DNA of 64,000 bases from Rhizobium redzepovicii (GCF_019793435.1 NZ_JAILYH010000014.1:1-64000); one strand, 5' to 3'; counted from the stretch's first letter, positions 1 to 9,724 are shown. The notes: generated by a model not told the origin, from the sequence alone. Numbers and translations: made by a program.

Positions 1-385
<385 letters not shown>

Positions 386-386
<1 letters not shown>

Positions 387-856
387 TGCTTTCGATGGCC
401 TACACGACCGACCTCAAGAGCGTCGATGACCTCCTCGCTAGGGAGCTCTACGACCTCTTGAAAATGCGTGTCGATGTCTTCGTCGTCGAGCAGAACTGTG
501 CCTATCCAGAACTCGACGGCAAGGATATCGATGCCCTGCATTTAAGGCTGCTGGAGAGCGGCGAACTCCTGGCTTCGGCGAGAATCCTGAAACCGCACGA
601 GCCGCATGATCCGTCAAAGATCGGCCGCGTCGTCGTCTCACCGGCCCATCGCGGCAAGCGCCTGGGCGATGCATTGATGAGCGAAGCGATCTCTGCTTGC
701 GAACGGCTTTATCCGGCAAATCCCATCGCCCTGTCGGCGCAGGCCCATTTGCGGCGCTTCTACGAAGCCTTCGGCTTTGTCGGGACATCGGCGGAATATC
801 TGGAAGACGGCATTCCCCATATCGATATGGTCAGACAGGCGGCGCGGCCGGCATGA
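386..856 (+). CDS. GNAT family N-acetyltransferase, ElaA type
   Basis: The 156-residue protein looks like a single GNAT domain of the ElaA type. Recognisable parts are the N-terminal LYDLLKMRVDVFVVEQNC segment, the strand carrying ARIL, the acetyl-CoA loop VSPAHRGKRLGDALM (Q/RxxGxG/A pattern, roughly residues 81-95) and the ending RRFYEAFGFVGTSAEYLEDGI-P-H. The acceptor substrate is unknown for this family. The start at 386 overlaps the frmA stop by one base; an in-frame ATG at 395 is an alternative. Coupling to frmA suggests co-expression but does not define a role. Confidence 0.85.
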
Positions 857-866
857 GGATATCGCC

Positions 867-1331
867 ATGATCTACGTCGATGCCGATGCCTGCCCGGTGA
901 AGCCGGAAGTCCTGAAGGTGGCCGAACGCCTCGGCCTCGAAGTCACCTTCGTTGCCAATTCCGGCCTGCGCCCTTCCCGCGATCCGATGATCCATAACGT
1001 CATCGTCTCCAACGCCTTCGACGCCGCCGACAATTGGATTGCCGAGCGCGCCGGCCCGGGCGATGTCGTCGTCACCGCCGACGTGCCGCTCGCCGTGCGC
1101 TGTGTCGCCACCGGCGCCTTCGTCAGCGGCCCCACCGGCCGCGTCTTCGACGAGACCAATATCGGCATGGCAAGCGCAATGCGCGATCTCGGCGCGCATT
1201 TGCGCGAAACCGGCGAGAGCAAGGGCTACAACGCCGCCTTCAGCCCGAAAGATCGTTCCCGTTTCCTGGAAACATTCGACCGCCTCTGCCGCCGCGCCAA
1301 GAGCCTTTCGACGGAGGCTGGTGGCAAGTAA
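867..1331 (+). CDS. YaiI/YqxD family protein (UPF0178)
   Basis: The 154-residue protein matches the UPF0178 family, which has a PIN-like or NYN-like fold and no firmly assigned biochemical activity. Visible family features are MIYVDADACPVKPEVLKVA at the start with clustered acidic residues, the central VVTADVPLAVRC segment and the GRVFDETNIG-MA stretch. The frame is open further upstream to 777, but that part lies inside the preceding acetyltransferase gene in another frame. The ATG at 867, beginning the conserved IYVDADACPV motif, is clearly the true start. It follows the acetyltransferase stop by 10 bases and probably belongs to the same transcript. Confidence 0.88.
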   Translation: MIYVDADACPVKPEVLKVAERLGLEVTFVANSGLRPSRDPMIHNVIVSNAFDAADNWIAERAGPGDVVVTADVPLAVRCVATGAFVSGPTGRVFDETNIGMASAMRDLGAHLRETGESKGYNAAFSPKDRSRFLETFDRLCRRAKSLSTEAGGK

Positions 1332-1422
1332 TCCCGCTCAGGCCAGCAAGAAACGGGTGGTATGGCAGCCATGTCGATTCCTACCTTGAAGTCCGCCGTC
1401 TCCTCTCGCATATAGACGTCAT

Positions 1423-1474
1423 CGCAGACGACTGCGGCATCTTACCGATGCAACCGTCGCGGGGACGGCCTCGC
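1423..1474 (+). ncRNA. guanidine-II riboswitch (mini-ykkC)
   Basis: Two small hairpins with ACGR tetraloops stand 22 bases apart, which is the defining pattern of mini-ykkC RNA. Hairpin 1 (1423-1436) is CGCAG-ACGA-CTGCG with five perfect pairs. Hairpin 2 (1459-1474) is GCGGGG-ACGG-CCTCGC with six pairs, one of them G-U. Hairpin 2 ends eight bases before the AAGGAG ribosome site (1483-1488) of the SMR transporter gene. This class is known to bind free guanidinium, with each hairpin binding one ligand, and usually controls translation of guanidinium exporters. The gene behind it is such an exporter, so ligand and function agree. Release of the ribosome site on ligand binding is inferred from the class. 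Confidence 0.88.
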
Positions 1475-1494
1475 TCTTGAACAAGGAGAGTCGT

Positions 1495-1809
1495 ATGGCC
1501 TGGTTTCTGCTTTTTCTCGCTGGTCTTTTCGAATGTGGCTGGGCGATCGGCCTTAAATATACCGATGGCTTCACACGGCCGCTGCCGACGGCGCTGACCG
1601 TCATATCCATGGTGGTCAGCATCGTGCTGCTCGGCCTGGCGGTGAAGCACCTGCCGATCGGGACCGCCTATGCGGTCTGGACCGGCATCGGCACAGTCGG
1701 CACCGTGCTCCTCGGCATCTGGCTGCTTGGCGATCAGGCAAGTGTCTCCCGCCTTGCCTGCATCATGCTGATCGTCGGCGGCATCGCGGGTCTCAAGCTC
1801 ACCGCCTGA
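1495..1809 (+). CDS. sugE: SMR family guanidinium exporter SugE/Gdx
   Basis: This is a 104-residue, four-helix small multidrug resistance protein in the inner membrane. The central Glu of helix 1 (residue 13, in LFECGW) is the conserved proton and substrate binding carboxylate. WAIGLKYTDGF and the GTAYAVWTGIGTVGT stretch are typical of the SugE/Gdx subgroup, which exports guanidinium in exchange for protons, rather than of EmrE. The ATG at 1495 follows AAGGAG with good spacing; an upstream in-frame TTG at 1477 lies within the riboswitch leader and is unlikely. The guanidine-II riboswitch directly upstream supports the substrate. Confidence 0.93.
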   Translation: MAWFLLFLAGLFECGWAIGLKYTDGFTRPLPTALTVISMVVSIVLLGLAVKHLPIGTAYAVWTGIGTVGTVLLGIWLLGDQASVSRLACIMLIVGGIAGLKLTA

Positions 1810-1820
1810 CGAAGAAAATG

Positions 1821-1847
1821 CTGCGGGGCATCGCAAATGCCCCGCAG
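1821..1847. terminator. bidirectional hairpin terminator between sugE and doxX
   Basis: An 11-bp perfect stem (CTGCGGGGCAT paired with ATGCCCCGCAG) with a five-base loop lies between the convergent sugE and doxX genes. On the minus strand it is followed by a T-rich stretch (CATTTTCTTC), so it fits an intrinsic terminator best for doxX. It can also stop sugE transcription. Confidence 0.75.
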
Positions 1848-1858
1848 TCTATGTCGGC

Positions 1859-2251
1859 TCAGGCTGCCTTGCGGTTATCGACGGAAAATGCGCCAGGACC
1901 GGAGAAGAACAGATAGAGGAAAACGAAGCAGAACAAGATCGCGGCGTCGCCCTGGTTGACGGCCGGGAAGAAGCTGTTTGGGGCATGCGCCATGAAATAG
2001 GCAACCGCCATTTCCCCGGCGAGCAGGAAGGCGACGGGGCGCGTCAGCAGGCCGATGAGAATGAGGATACCGCCGACGAGCTCGAGGAGAGCCGCGAAAA
2101 GCATCAGCGGCGGCAGCGAGCCGGACATCTGCGAAGCCGGAAAACCAAAAAGCTTCATCGTGCCGTGTTCGATGAACAGCAGCGCGGTGATAATTCTGAG
2201 AGCGGCCAGCCCATAGGGGCGATAGGCAGAAAGACGCTCGAAACTTGACAT
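1859..2251 (-). CDS. DoxX family membrane protein
   Basis: The 130-residue protein has about four hydrophobic helices and the DoxX pattern: LRIITALLFIEHGTMKLFGF near the N-terminus, then LLELVGGILILIGLLTRPVAF and a C-terminal FLYLFFSGPGAFSVD. DoxX-family proteins are small inner-membrane proteins tied in some organisms to thiosulfate or quinone redox chemistry or to oxidative stress, but no activity can be assigned here. The start is supported by AAAGGAGAGG about five bases upstream. It is a single gene, convergent with sugE. Confidence 0.88.
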   Translation of the reverse strand: MSSFERLSAYRPYGLAALRIITALLFIEHGTMKLFGFPASQMSGSLPPLMLFAALLELVGGILILIGLLTRPVAFLLAGEMAVAYFMAHAPNSFFPAVNQGDAAILFCFVFLYLFFSGPGAFSVDNRKAA

Positions 2252-2390
2252 AAACCTCTCCTTTAAAATAGTACCAGCCGAGCGTTAGCCTGTCGCCGGC
2301 AAGGATTGAACACACGGATCGCTGACGGCCGTTCACATTTTCGACAGCAGCTAAACACTTGACGTACTAGTTTTATTCGCCCGCTAGATT

Positions 2391-3923
<1,533 letters not shown>

Positions 3924-3968
3924 GCGATCTCCCTCGCCTTTGTTTCTAGCATGTCGACCGCGACTGCT

Positions 3969-4427
3969 TCAGTGCCCACGCCCGCTGAGTGAGAAAACCG
4001 AGCGTATCCTTGCCGCGACGTCCTCGGCCAGGATCTCGTCGGCAAGCTTGGGATCGGCGGCGATGCTGGTCACGTCGAAGGCGCTGACGGCAATGACCGA
4101 GCCGTCCTCGACGGAGGCTGCGTCGATACTGACCTTGGCGATGTTGCGGTCCTTCTGGAAGCCGAGACCCTTCTCGATGGCGACGATGCGGATCGTCAGC
4201 ACCACCCGCGGCAGCACGGTGTCGCGCACCGTGGCGTTGATCGCGGCATTGACGCGGTCGTTGATGCCGGAAAGCAGATCGGCCGGCATATTCGGGCCGG
4301 AGACGACGACGGCGCTGCGCACATCATAGACCGGCGCCTCCGGCTTAGGGCCCGAGAGGTTGACGCAGGCCGTAAGTGCGACACAGACGAGTGCGGCCCG
4401 GCAAAAACACGACCTCAGCCAATTCAT
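3969..4427 (-). CDS. hypothetical lipoprotein
   Basis: About 152 residues. The N-terminus has a hydrophobic signal sequence followed by the lipobox LTAC, so a lipoprotein anchored in the envelope is likely. The mature part contains VVVSGPNMPADLLSGINDRVNAAIN and a region resembling small secreted proteins of Rhizobiaceae, with no recognised catalytic motif. An in-frame ATG at 4469 would add 14 polar residues ahead of the signal sequence. The ATG at 4427 gives a better signal peptide and has an AGAGGGG stretch upstream. It sits between the ATP12 gene and pccB on the same strand. Confidence 0.7.
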   Translation of the reverse strand: MNWLRSCFCRAALVCVALTACVNLSGPKPEAPVYDVRSAVVVSGPNMPADLLSGINDRVNAAINATVRDTVLPRVVLTIRIVAIEKGLGFQKDRNIAKVSIDAASVEDGSVIAVSAFDVTSIAADPKLADEILAEDVAARIRSVFSLSGRGH

Positions 4428-4492
4428 GACAAATCCCGCACCCCTCTTTGGAGTCGCAGATTTCGTCATAATGCCTGGGAAGGCAATATGTT

Positions 4493-5278
4493 TCAGGCGC
4501 TTACGGCGAAAAAAACGTCGGTCGCCGCCTTGAACTCGGCAAAGCGCTTGGCCCGCCGCTCCTCGGCTTCTTCGTCGCTGCCCCAGTGCTCGATCGTCCA
4601 GTCCTCGTCGAGATGGGCAAGCGACCAGGCTTCCTCCATCGCCAAGTGACCCTCGGCCAAGGCCAGCGCCAGGATCGCCGAACCGGTCAGCGTCGTGATC
4701 GTGTGGAGGGCTGCAAGCGCCATCGGGTTGTCGTATCTGGTGAGCGTGACGGCGAAGGCGGCCGTCGCCTCGCGCGGCTGCTCACGCGGCATCACCCCTT
4801 CGACGAGGATGAAGCGGGCGCCGAGATCGTTTGCCGCCCAGTCGACGACGGGATCCCAGCGCTCGGTCTGACGCTCGATCAGCAGTTCCGGTCCATCGGC
4901 GCGGTAGCAAATGAGGTCGCTCGAGGAGAAGCGCAGGATATCTTCAAAGATCGCCTGCCTGTTGGCGTCGACACCATCGAGCGCGGTGTTGACAAGTCGC
5001 GTCACCGGCATCGTCACGGGATCGATCTCTTCACCCTGCGCCTGCCATTCGGCGGCGACAAGACGCGCCAGCGCTTGCGTGGGAACGGCGAGAACCTGCC
5101 GTGCCGGCGTGCGCACCATCTTGCCGTCGAGCATGATGGCAAAGCCACCCTCATGCTCGGCAATGGCGACGTCGGCGTAGAAACGCTTCGGTAGCGGCTT
5201 CTTCATCTGGATCTGCGCCCGGCGGATCGGGTCGGGATGGCTCAGACCTTCGGAAAGGTCGTTAAGCAGGTCGCGCAT
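4493..5278 (-). CDS. ATP12-family F1-ATPase assembly chaperone
   Basis: The 261-residue protein matches the ATP12 family, whose mitochondrial members bind the F1 alpha subunit before it joins beta. Alphaproteobacteria carry a homologue. Visible marks are KRFYADVAIAEHEGGFAIMLDGK and VRTPARQVLAVPTQALARLVAAEWQ-like segments in the N-terminal half. The C-terminal half has DPVTMPVTRLVNTALD, SSSDLICYRADGPE, LVEGVMPREQP and HLDEDWTIEHWGSDEEAEERR. Length is normal. It lies 9 bases downstream of the HAD gene, in one row with the rluC-type gene. Confidence 0.9.
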   Translation of the reverse strand: MRDLLNDLSEGLSHPDPIRRAQIQMKKPLPKRFYADVAIAEHEGGFAIMLDGKMVRTPARQVLAVPTQALARLVAAEWQAQGEEIDPVTMPVTRLVNTALDGVDANRQAIFEDILRFSSSDLICYRADGPELLIERQTERWDPVVDWAANDLGARFILVEGVMPREQPREATAAFAVTLTRYDNPMALAALHTITTLTGSAILALALAEGHLAMEEAWSLAHLDEDWTIEHWGSDEEAEERRAKRFAEFKAATDVFFAVSA

Positions 5279-5287
5279 GGGCTCACC

Positions 5288-5941
5288 TCAGGAAAAATGG
5301 CGCAATAACTCGTTCGGATGATAAGCGATCGCATCGGCGCCGTTGGCGATCAGCTCATCCACGCTGGCATAACCCCAGGCAACGCCGATCGCCTTGGCGC
5401 CGGCAGCCTTTGCCATCTGCATATCGTAAATCGCATCGCCGATGACAATGGTGTCGGCGGCATTCATGCCGGTTTCGTCGCAGCATTCCGTCACCATGGC
5501 CGGATGCGGCTTGGAAGGGCAGTCGTCGGCGGTGCGCGCAACGGTGAAATGTCGGTCGAAGCCGTGCGTCTCCATCACGAGGTTCAATCCGCGCCTGGAT
5601 TTGCCGGTCACCGCACCGATCAGCAGATCCTCGCGCCCACTGATCGCGTCGATCATCTCGCGAATGCCGGGAAACAGCGGCTCCTTATAGTCGAGATCCT
5701 GGCGCACGACCGAGAACAGCGATTTGTAGTGCGCCGTCATCTCGATATCCTGCTGCTCGACATGCGGCCTGCCCTGCATGCGCGCGATCGCGATATCGAG
5801 CGACAGGCCGATAATCCCTTTCGTATCCTCAAATCGCGGTTCCGGCTTGCCGAACTTTTCGAAGGTGCGGCGCATGGTTTCGTGGATCAGACCGGCGCTG
5901 TCGACCAGCGTTCCGTCGCAATCGAAAAGCGCGAGTTTCAT
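5288..5941 (-). CDS. HAD-superfamily hydrolase, phosphoglycolate-phosphatase-like
   Basis: A 217-residue HAD subfamily IA phosphatase. Motif I is FDCDGTLVDS (nucleophile Asp8 and acid Asp10), motif II is the VTGKS segment, motif III the Lys in CPSKPHPAM, and motif IV is VIGDAIYDMQMAKAAGAK. An alpha-helical cap lies between motif I and motif II. The natural substrate cannot be read from sequence; phosphoglycolate is only a family guess. The start overlaps the pseudouridine synthase stop by four bases (ATGA), which indicates translational coupling in the rlu-HAD-ATP12 row. Confidence 0.88.
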   Translation of the reverse strand: MKLALFDCDGTLVDSAGLIHETMRRTFEKFGKPEPRFEDTKGIIGLSLDIAIARMQGRPHVEQQDIEMTAHYKSLFSVVRQDLDYKEPLFPGIREMIDAISGREDLLIGAVTGKSRRGLNLVMETHGFDRHFTVARTADDCPSKPHPAMVTECCDETGMNAADTIVIGDAIYDMQMAKAAGAKAIGVAWGYASVDELIANGADAIAYHPNELLRHFS

Positions 5942-6927
5942 TCGCTGTCCCTTTCGGCGCCGGCAAGGTCGAGGCCGAGCAGGTTCCAGGTCTGCACCAT
6001 ATGCGGCGGCAGCGGCGCGCTGACGCGCAGACGGCCGCCGGATGGGTGCGGGATGTCGATATGGCGCGCGTGCAGATGCAGCTTCTTCTGGACGCCGCCC
6101 GGAAAATCCCAGTTCGGATCGTCGTCGAAATATTTCGGATCGCCGATGATCGGATGGCCGATATGCAGGGCATGGACGCGCAACTGGTGGGTACGGCCGG
6201 TATAGGGCTCCATCTCAAGCCATGCGAGATTCTGGGCCGCCGTCTCGATTACGCGATAGAAGGAAATCGCATGATCGGCGCCGTCTTCGCCGTGTTTGGC
6301 GATGCGCATGCGGTCGCCGTCGGCTGTCGGTTCCTTGACGAGCCAGGTGGAGATCTTGTCTTCGTGCTTGCGCGGCACACCCTTGACCAGCGCCCAATAG
6401 GTCTTCTTGGTGTCGCGCTCACGGAAGGCGGCGGTCAGCTTCTGTGCGGCGCCGCGGGTGCGGGCGATGACGAGAACACCTGATGTATCGCGGTCGAGGC
6501 GGTGAACGAGCCGCGGCTTTTCGCCCTTCGGGCTGGTCCAGGCTTCGAGCATCTGGTCGATATGCCGGGCCACGCCGGAGCCGCCCTGCACGGCAATGCC
6601 GGGCGGTTTGTTGAGCACAATCACCTTATCGTCCTCATGCAGCACCATGCGCGACAGGAGTTCGAAATCGGACGAATGCTTGAGATCCTTGCCGGCGATC
6701 GGCCCGGACTTCTTCGCATCGACATCCAGCGGCGGCACCCGCACCGTCTGGCCGGGCTGCACCCGCGCATCCGATTTGACGCGGCCGCCGTCGACGCGCA
6801 CCTGGCCGGAGCGCAGGAGCTTCTGCAGCGGGCCGAAGCCGAGCCCGGGAAAATGTACTTTGAACCAGCGATCGAGCCGCATGCCCGCTTCGTCGGCTTC
6901 AACCTTGATATGTTCTATGCCAGCCAT
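5938..6927 (-). CDS. RluC/RluD-family pseudouridine synthase
   Basis: About 329 residues. An N-terminal S4-like RNA-binding domain (MRLDRWFKVHFPGLGFGPLQ, then SGQVRVDGGRVK) is followed by the catalytic domain with the signature HRLDRDTSGVLVIAR, whose Asp is the nucleophile. PYTGRTHQLRVHALHIGHPI and GDPKYF complete the family pattern. It isomerises uridines, most likely in 23S rRNA as RluC does. The ATG at 6927 is preferred over the in-frame start at 6960, because the extension MARAAISERFF is not conserved-looking. It heads the coupled row with the HAD gene. Confidence 0.9.
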   Translation of the reverse strand: MAGIEHIKVEADEAGMRLDRWFKVHFPGLGFGPLQKLLRSGQVRVDGGRVKSDARVQPGQTVRVPPLDVDAKKSGPIAGKDLKHSSDFELLSRMVLHEDDKVIVLNKPPGIAVQGGSGVARHIDQMLEAWTSPKGEKPRLVHRLDRDTSGVLVIARTRGAAQKLTAAFRERDTKKTYWALVKGVPRKHEDKISTWLVKEPTADGDRMRIAKHGEDGADHAISFYRVIETAAQNLAWLEMEPYTGRTHQLRVHALHIGHPIIGDPKYFDDDPNWDFPGGVQKKLHLHARHIDIPHPSGGRLRVSAPLPPHMVQTWNLLGLDLAGAERDSE

Positions 6928-7021
6928 AAAAAATCTTTCGGAAATTGCAGCACGGGCCAAGCCGGCGTTCTTGCCGCAGGCTTTAGAGCATTTTCACGCA
7001 AAACGGAAACCGGAAAAGAAA

Positions 7022-7399
7022 TCAGGCCAAAGCGCGCATGACGGCAAGGCCTGACATGACCGCCACCATCGAAAGCCCGACGCTCGCAACGATATAGATA
7101 CCGCCAGCCACCGCCTCACCGCGCTCGAATAGCGAGATCGCGTCCAGCGAGAAGGCCGAGAAGGTGGTGAAGCCGCCAAGGAAGCCGGTGATCAGCAACA
7201 GGCGCAGTTCCACCGAGGCATTGAACCTGCGCGCGATCAGCTCGGCGAAGACGCCGATGACGAAGCAGCCGACGACATTGACGGCAAGCGTGCCCCAGGG
7301 GAAGGCCGGGCCCATGAGCCTCAGCATCCACTGGCCGACATAATATCTGAGAAGGGAACCGATAGCGCCGCCGACGGCGACGAGAAGAGCTTGGATCAT
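7022..7399 (-). CDS. fluC: fluoride channel FluC/CrcB
   Basis: This 125-residue, four-helix inner-membrane protein is a dual-topology fluoride channel that protects cytosolic enzymes from fluoride. The family marks are clear: GAIGSLLRYYVG in helix 1, LAVNVVGCFVIGVFAE in helix 2, and GFLGGFTTFSAFSLD with the TTFS break near the Na+ and F- path in helix 3. Length is normal. No recognisable fluoride riboswitch precedes it. It is upstream of the rluC-type gene on the same strand, 94 bases apart. Confidence 0.94.
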   Translation of the reverse strand: MIQALLVAVGGAIGSLLRYYVGQWMLRLMGPAFPWGTLAVNVVGCFVIGVFAELIARRFNASVELRLLLITGFLGGFTTFSAFSLDAISLFERGEAVAGGIYIVASVGLSMVAVMSGLAVMRALA

Positions 7400-7520
7400 G
7401 AGCCGGATTTATCGCAACTGCGCTGGGATTCCAATCGCGACGGAATGAATTCTTACCATCCGGTAAAATGCCAATGATTTTCTTATGATGGCGCCAAGAT
7501 CATGCCGATACCGTGACGGC

Positions 7521-7787
7521 ATGACACAGCTCCTGTCCATATCGGCCAACACCGCTGCCGTTGCCTTCGAATCGCTGAGGATTCCCCAGCGTGTGGCGAC
7601 GAGCACCGCCGCGCGCGACGCAAAGCGCCTTGCCGACCGGCAATTGAAGGCCGAGAGCCCCGATCAGGCCGAGGAGCCCTCGAGCATCATCCAGTCGACC
7701 GAAGTGGCGCTCGACCTGATGGCCAAAGGCAACCGCCAGCCGCAGGCAGGTCTCAAGCAGGCCCTCCAATCCTACGAAGAGGTCTGA
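7521..7787 (+). CDS. hypothetical small protein
   Basis: An 88-residue soluble protein with no recognised domain. It is rich in Ala, Ser and Gln, starts MTQLLSISANTAAVAF, and has a central charged stretch rich in Lys, Arg and Asp and a C-terminal STEVALDLMAKGNRQPQAG segment. The ATG at 7521 is chosen because an upstream in-frame ATG at 7485 adds a segment unlike the rest. A strong terminator follows 20 bases after the stop, which supports a real, single-gene transcript. Function is unknown. Confidence 0.6.
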   Translation: MTQLLSISANTAAVAFESLRIPQRVATSTAARDAKRLADRQLKAESPDQAEEPSSIIQSTEVALDLMAKGNRQPQAGLKQALQSYEEV

Positions 7788-7806
7788 GGCAACCGCCTCC
7801 CTGATG

Positions 7807-7838
7807 AAAGCCCGCGACTGCGCAGAGCCGCGGGCTTT
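7807..7838 (+). terminator. intrinsic terminator
   Basis: A 10-bp perfect stem (AAAGCCCGCG with CGCGGGCTTT) closes a 12-base loop and sits 20 bases after the stop of the small gene at 7521-7787. Because both arms end in A/T runs, it can also act on the minus strand for the copper protein gene that ends at 7859. Confidence 0.8.
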
Positions 7839-7858
7839 ATCGTTTCGATCGGTCGCGC

Positions 7859-8860
7859 TTATTTGCCTTGCGCCGACAGCACCTGCAGCACCAGATCGAC
7901 CTTGCCGGCCTTTTCGAAAGTCAGCGTCACCGGCACCGTCTCGCCCTGCTTGAACGGCGTCTTAACCTTCTGGAACATCAGATGCAGGTTGCCGGGCTCG
8001 AGCTTGAGCGTCTGGCCGGCAGCAATGCCGATACCGTCCTTCAGCTGGCGCATCCGCATGACATTGTCCTTCGTCACCATCTCGTGGATCTGAACCTCGC
8101 CGGCTGCGGGCGATGTCACCGAAAGCAGCCGATCATCCGTCTGGCCGTTGTTCTTCACCGTGAAGAACCCGCCGCCGACCGGCTGGCCGGGCAGCATTGC
8201 CTTGGCGAAACCGCCGGAGACTTCGAGATCGCCGGCCTTGACCACTTCGCCAGCCGGCGCCGCGGCACCCATACCGCTCATACCGGACATGTCCATCCCT
8301 GCCATGTCGTCATGACCGTGACCATGGTCTTCGCCGGCAACGACCTTCAACATCGGCGCCGGGCTTTTCATCCCGTGGGCGTCGCCGCCTTCCTTCGCCA
8401 CCTGATCCCAGGCCTCGACCGTGTCGCCGCACATCTGCGTCACCGGAAAGGCGAGCGAGGTGCCGGCTTCTACACCCGATACCTTACCCTGGATGACGAA
8501 GTTGTCGTAGAAATCGTCGGAAAGATTGCCATTCTTCCAGCGGATCTCGACCGCGCCCGCCTTCACCTTGTCGCCGTGATTGTCGTAGGTTTTCTGGTAG
8601 TCGCCCTTGATCACCTCGAGTTCCCAGCCGGCCTTCGGCTGCGGCTTGGCAAAGACGAAACCTTCGGGCAGCTTGATCCGCACTTCCGTGGTCGCCTTGC
8701 CGTCGCAGCCATGCGGCAGCTGCAGCGTGGCGAGAATAGTACTTTCCTGGGTCGCCTCCTTGTTGAGGAAGGTCACATGCGCCTCGGCGCCGGCGATGGC
8801 GGTCGCGGAAAGAAGGGCGGCAAGCGCGAATGTCTTGCCAAATGTCTTGCTGATCTTCAT
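7859..8860 (-). CDS. YcnI-like DUF1775 and PCuAC copper chaperone fusion protein
   Basis: A 333-residue secreted protein made of two periplasmic copper domains. After a signal peptide (cut near GAEA-HVTF) comes a DUF1775/YcnI domain of roughly 150 residues whose new N-terminal His is the likely copper ligand. A His/Met-rich linker (HGHGHDDMAGMDMSGMSGMG) follows. The C-terminal PCuAC domain carries the HEM...MRMR...HLMF spacing typical of Cu(I) sites that feed cytochrome oxidase CuA. The two domains are separate proteins in many bacteria. The ATG at 8860 follows GAGGAG; an extension to 8914 would mask the signal peptide. It is downstream of another small secreted protein on the same strand. 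Confidence 0.9.
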   Translation of the reverse strand: MKISKTFGKTFALAALLSATAIAGAEAHVTFLNKEATQESTILATLQLPHGCDGKATTEVRIKLPEGFVFAKPQPKAGWELEVIKGDYQKTYDNHGDKVKAGAVEIRWKNGNLSDDFYDNFVIQGKVSGVEAGTSLAFPVTQMCGDTVEAWDQVAKEGGDAHGMKSPAPMLKVVAGEDHGHGHDDMAGMDMSGMSGMGAAAPAGEVVKAGDLEVSGGFAKAMLPGQPVGGGFFTVKNNGQTDDRLLSVTSPAAGEVQIHEMVTKDNVMRMRQLKDGIGIAAGQTLKLEPGNLHLMFQKVKTPFKQGETVPVTLTFEKAGKVDLVLQVLSAQGK

Positions 8861-8933
8861 CGGATATCTCCTCACCGGCCGTAAACTTTTCTCGGGCGGA
8901 CCGGCATGCTGCATATTGGATTGCGAAGGCAGA

Positions 8934-9314
8934 TCAGGCGAGGACGGGAGGCGCGCGGGAATTCGGCCGGCTGACGGCTCTTCCCCCGGTAAAGGTCGAG
9001 GCCTCGGTCGGCGCGTTGATCAGCGAGGCGAGTTTGCGTTCGAGCCAGGAGCCTGCATCCGGCGTCAGCAGGACGATGGAGGCCGACAGCCGGCAGGCTT
9101 CGCAAGTCGGCTTGAAAGCGACGCTCTTGCCGTCGGCATCCTTTACCGTGATGCAGAGCGAGGCGAAGGTACCGTCGGGCAGCACATAGGCGCTCGCATC
9201 ATAACTTTCGGACGCGACAGCCTGCGGCGCCTGATGCGCAAGGCCGAGCAAAGCTAGGCTCAATGCGCAAAGCATGCGCAGAAAGAGCGTCGCTTTCAGT
9301 CCGGTCGGCCGCAT
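8934..9314 (-). CDS. small secreted cysteine-motif protein, resembling DUF2946
   Basis: A 126-residue protein with a clear signal peptide (FLRMLCALSLALLGLAHQ, cut near AVAS). The mature part has a single Cys in ASLCITVKDADG and a CxxC pair in PTCEACRLSASIVLL, an arrangement like DUF2946 proteins found beside copper genes. The ATG at 9314 follows AAGGGG at good spacing; the much longer open frame upstream to 9698 lies across the glycine riboswitch and is not coding. It is 73 bases upstream of the YcnI-PCuAC gene, so a copper role is inferred from the neighbour only. Confidence 0.65.
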   Translation of the reverse strand: MRPTGLKATLFLRMLCALSLALLGLAHQAPQAVASESYDASAYVLPDGTFASLCITVKDADGKSVAFKPTCEACRLSASIVLLTPDAGSWLERKLASLINAPTEASTFTGGRAVSRPNSRAPPVLA

Positions 9315-9440
9315 GAGATCCCCTTCGACAGCAAGTCGCGATAGCCGGTTTCGCCCCCGAATGCAAAAGCAGATTTGCCGCAGTTTAAGGCCCGATTGGA
9401 ATAAGACGACAAAAATTTGCCCGGCGACGACATTTGCCGC

Positions 9441-9468
9441 TTGCCAAGAGCCACAGCCGCCGGATAAT
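9441..9468 (+). promoter_or_regulatory. candidate promoter of the gcv riboswitch leader
   Basis: TTGCCA (9441-9446) and GATAAT (9463-9468) stand 16 bases apart, a fair match to a housekeeping promoter. Transcription from about 9475 would start just before the glycine riboswitch and give a leader of about 250 bases before gcvT. Position and spacing support it; no other evidence. Confidence 0.45.
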
Positions 9469-9483
9469 TGCACCAACCTTGTT

Positions 9484-9650
9484 GGGAGAATCCGGTGCTT
9501 GTCAACCACCGGTGCCGAAGGAGCAACCGCCCCGGAAACTCTCAGGCCAAAGGACCAGCAAGGGGCAGACGGAACTCTGGAGAGAAGCGTTCTCGAAACG
9601 CTCGCCGAAGGGATAACAATCTCAGGCGTCAAGGACAGAGGGGGCTCAGG
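9484..9650 (+). ncRNA. tandem glycine riboswitch
   Basis: Two consecutive gcvT-type aptamers are visible. Each has the conserved core: GCCGAAGGAGCAA with AAACTCTCAGGCCAAAGGAC in the first (about 9484-9572), and CGCCGAAGGGATAACAA with ATCTCAGGCGTCAAGGAC in the second (about 9573-9650). This class binds glycine, usually as a tandem pair, and turns on glycine cleavage genes. gcvT starts 75 bases after the second aptamer. A 7-bp hairpin at 9687-9706 (GCGCCTT with AAGGCGC) lies between them and the ribosome site GGAGG (9714-9718), and may be part of the expression platform. Exact aptamer ends are approximate. Confidence 0.92.
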
Positions 9651-9724
9651 AGAGAAGTGCGCAACCGCGCCTTCAGATTTGAGCCCGCGCCTTCGCAAAA
9701 AGGCGCAAACCCCGGAGGCGTCTT

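Noticed and set aside
6980..7016. Fragment resembling the rhizobial repeat seen near 27982.
   Set aside because: Only a short AT-rich piece (TTTAGAGCATTTTC) is shared, so I did not list it as a separate repeat.
7400..7520. Possible fluoride riboswitch upstream of fluC.
   Set aside because: I find no match to the crcB motif core. The short inverted repeat TTACC-ATCC-GGTAA near 7453-7466 is too small to be one.
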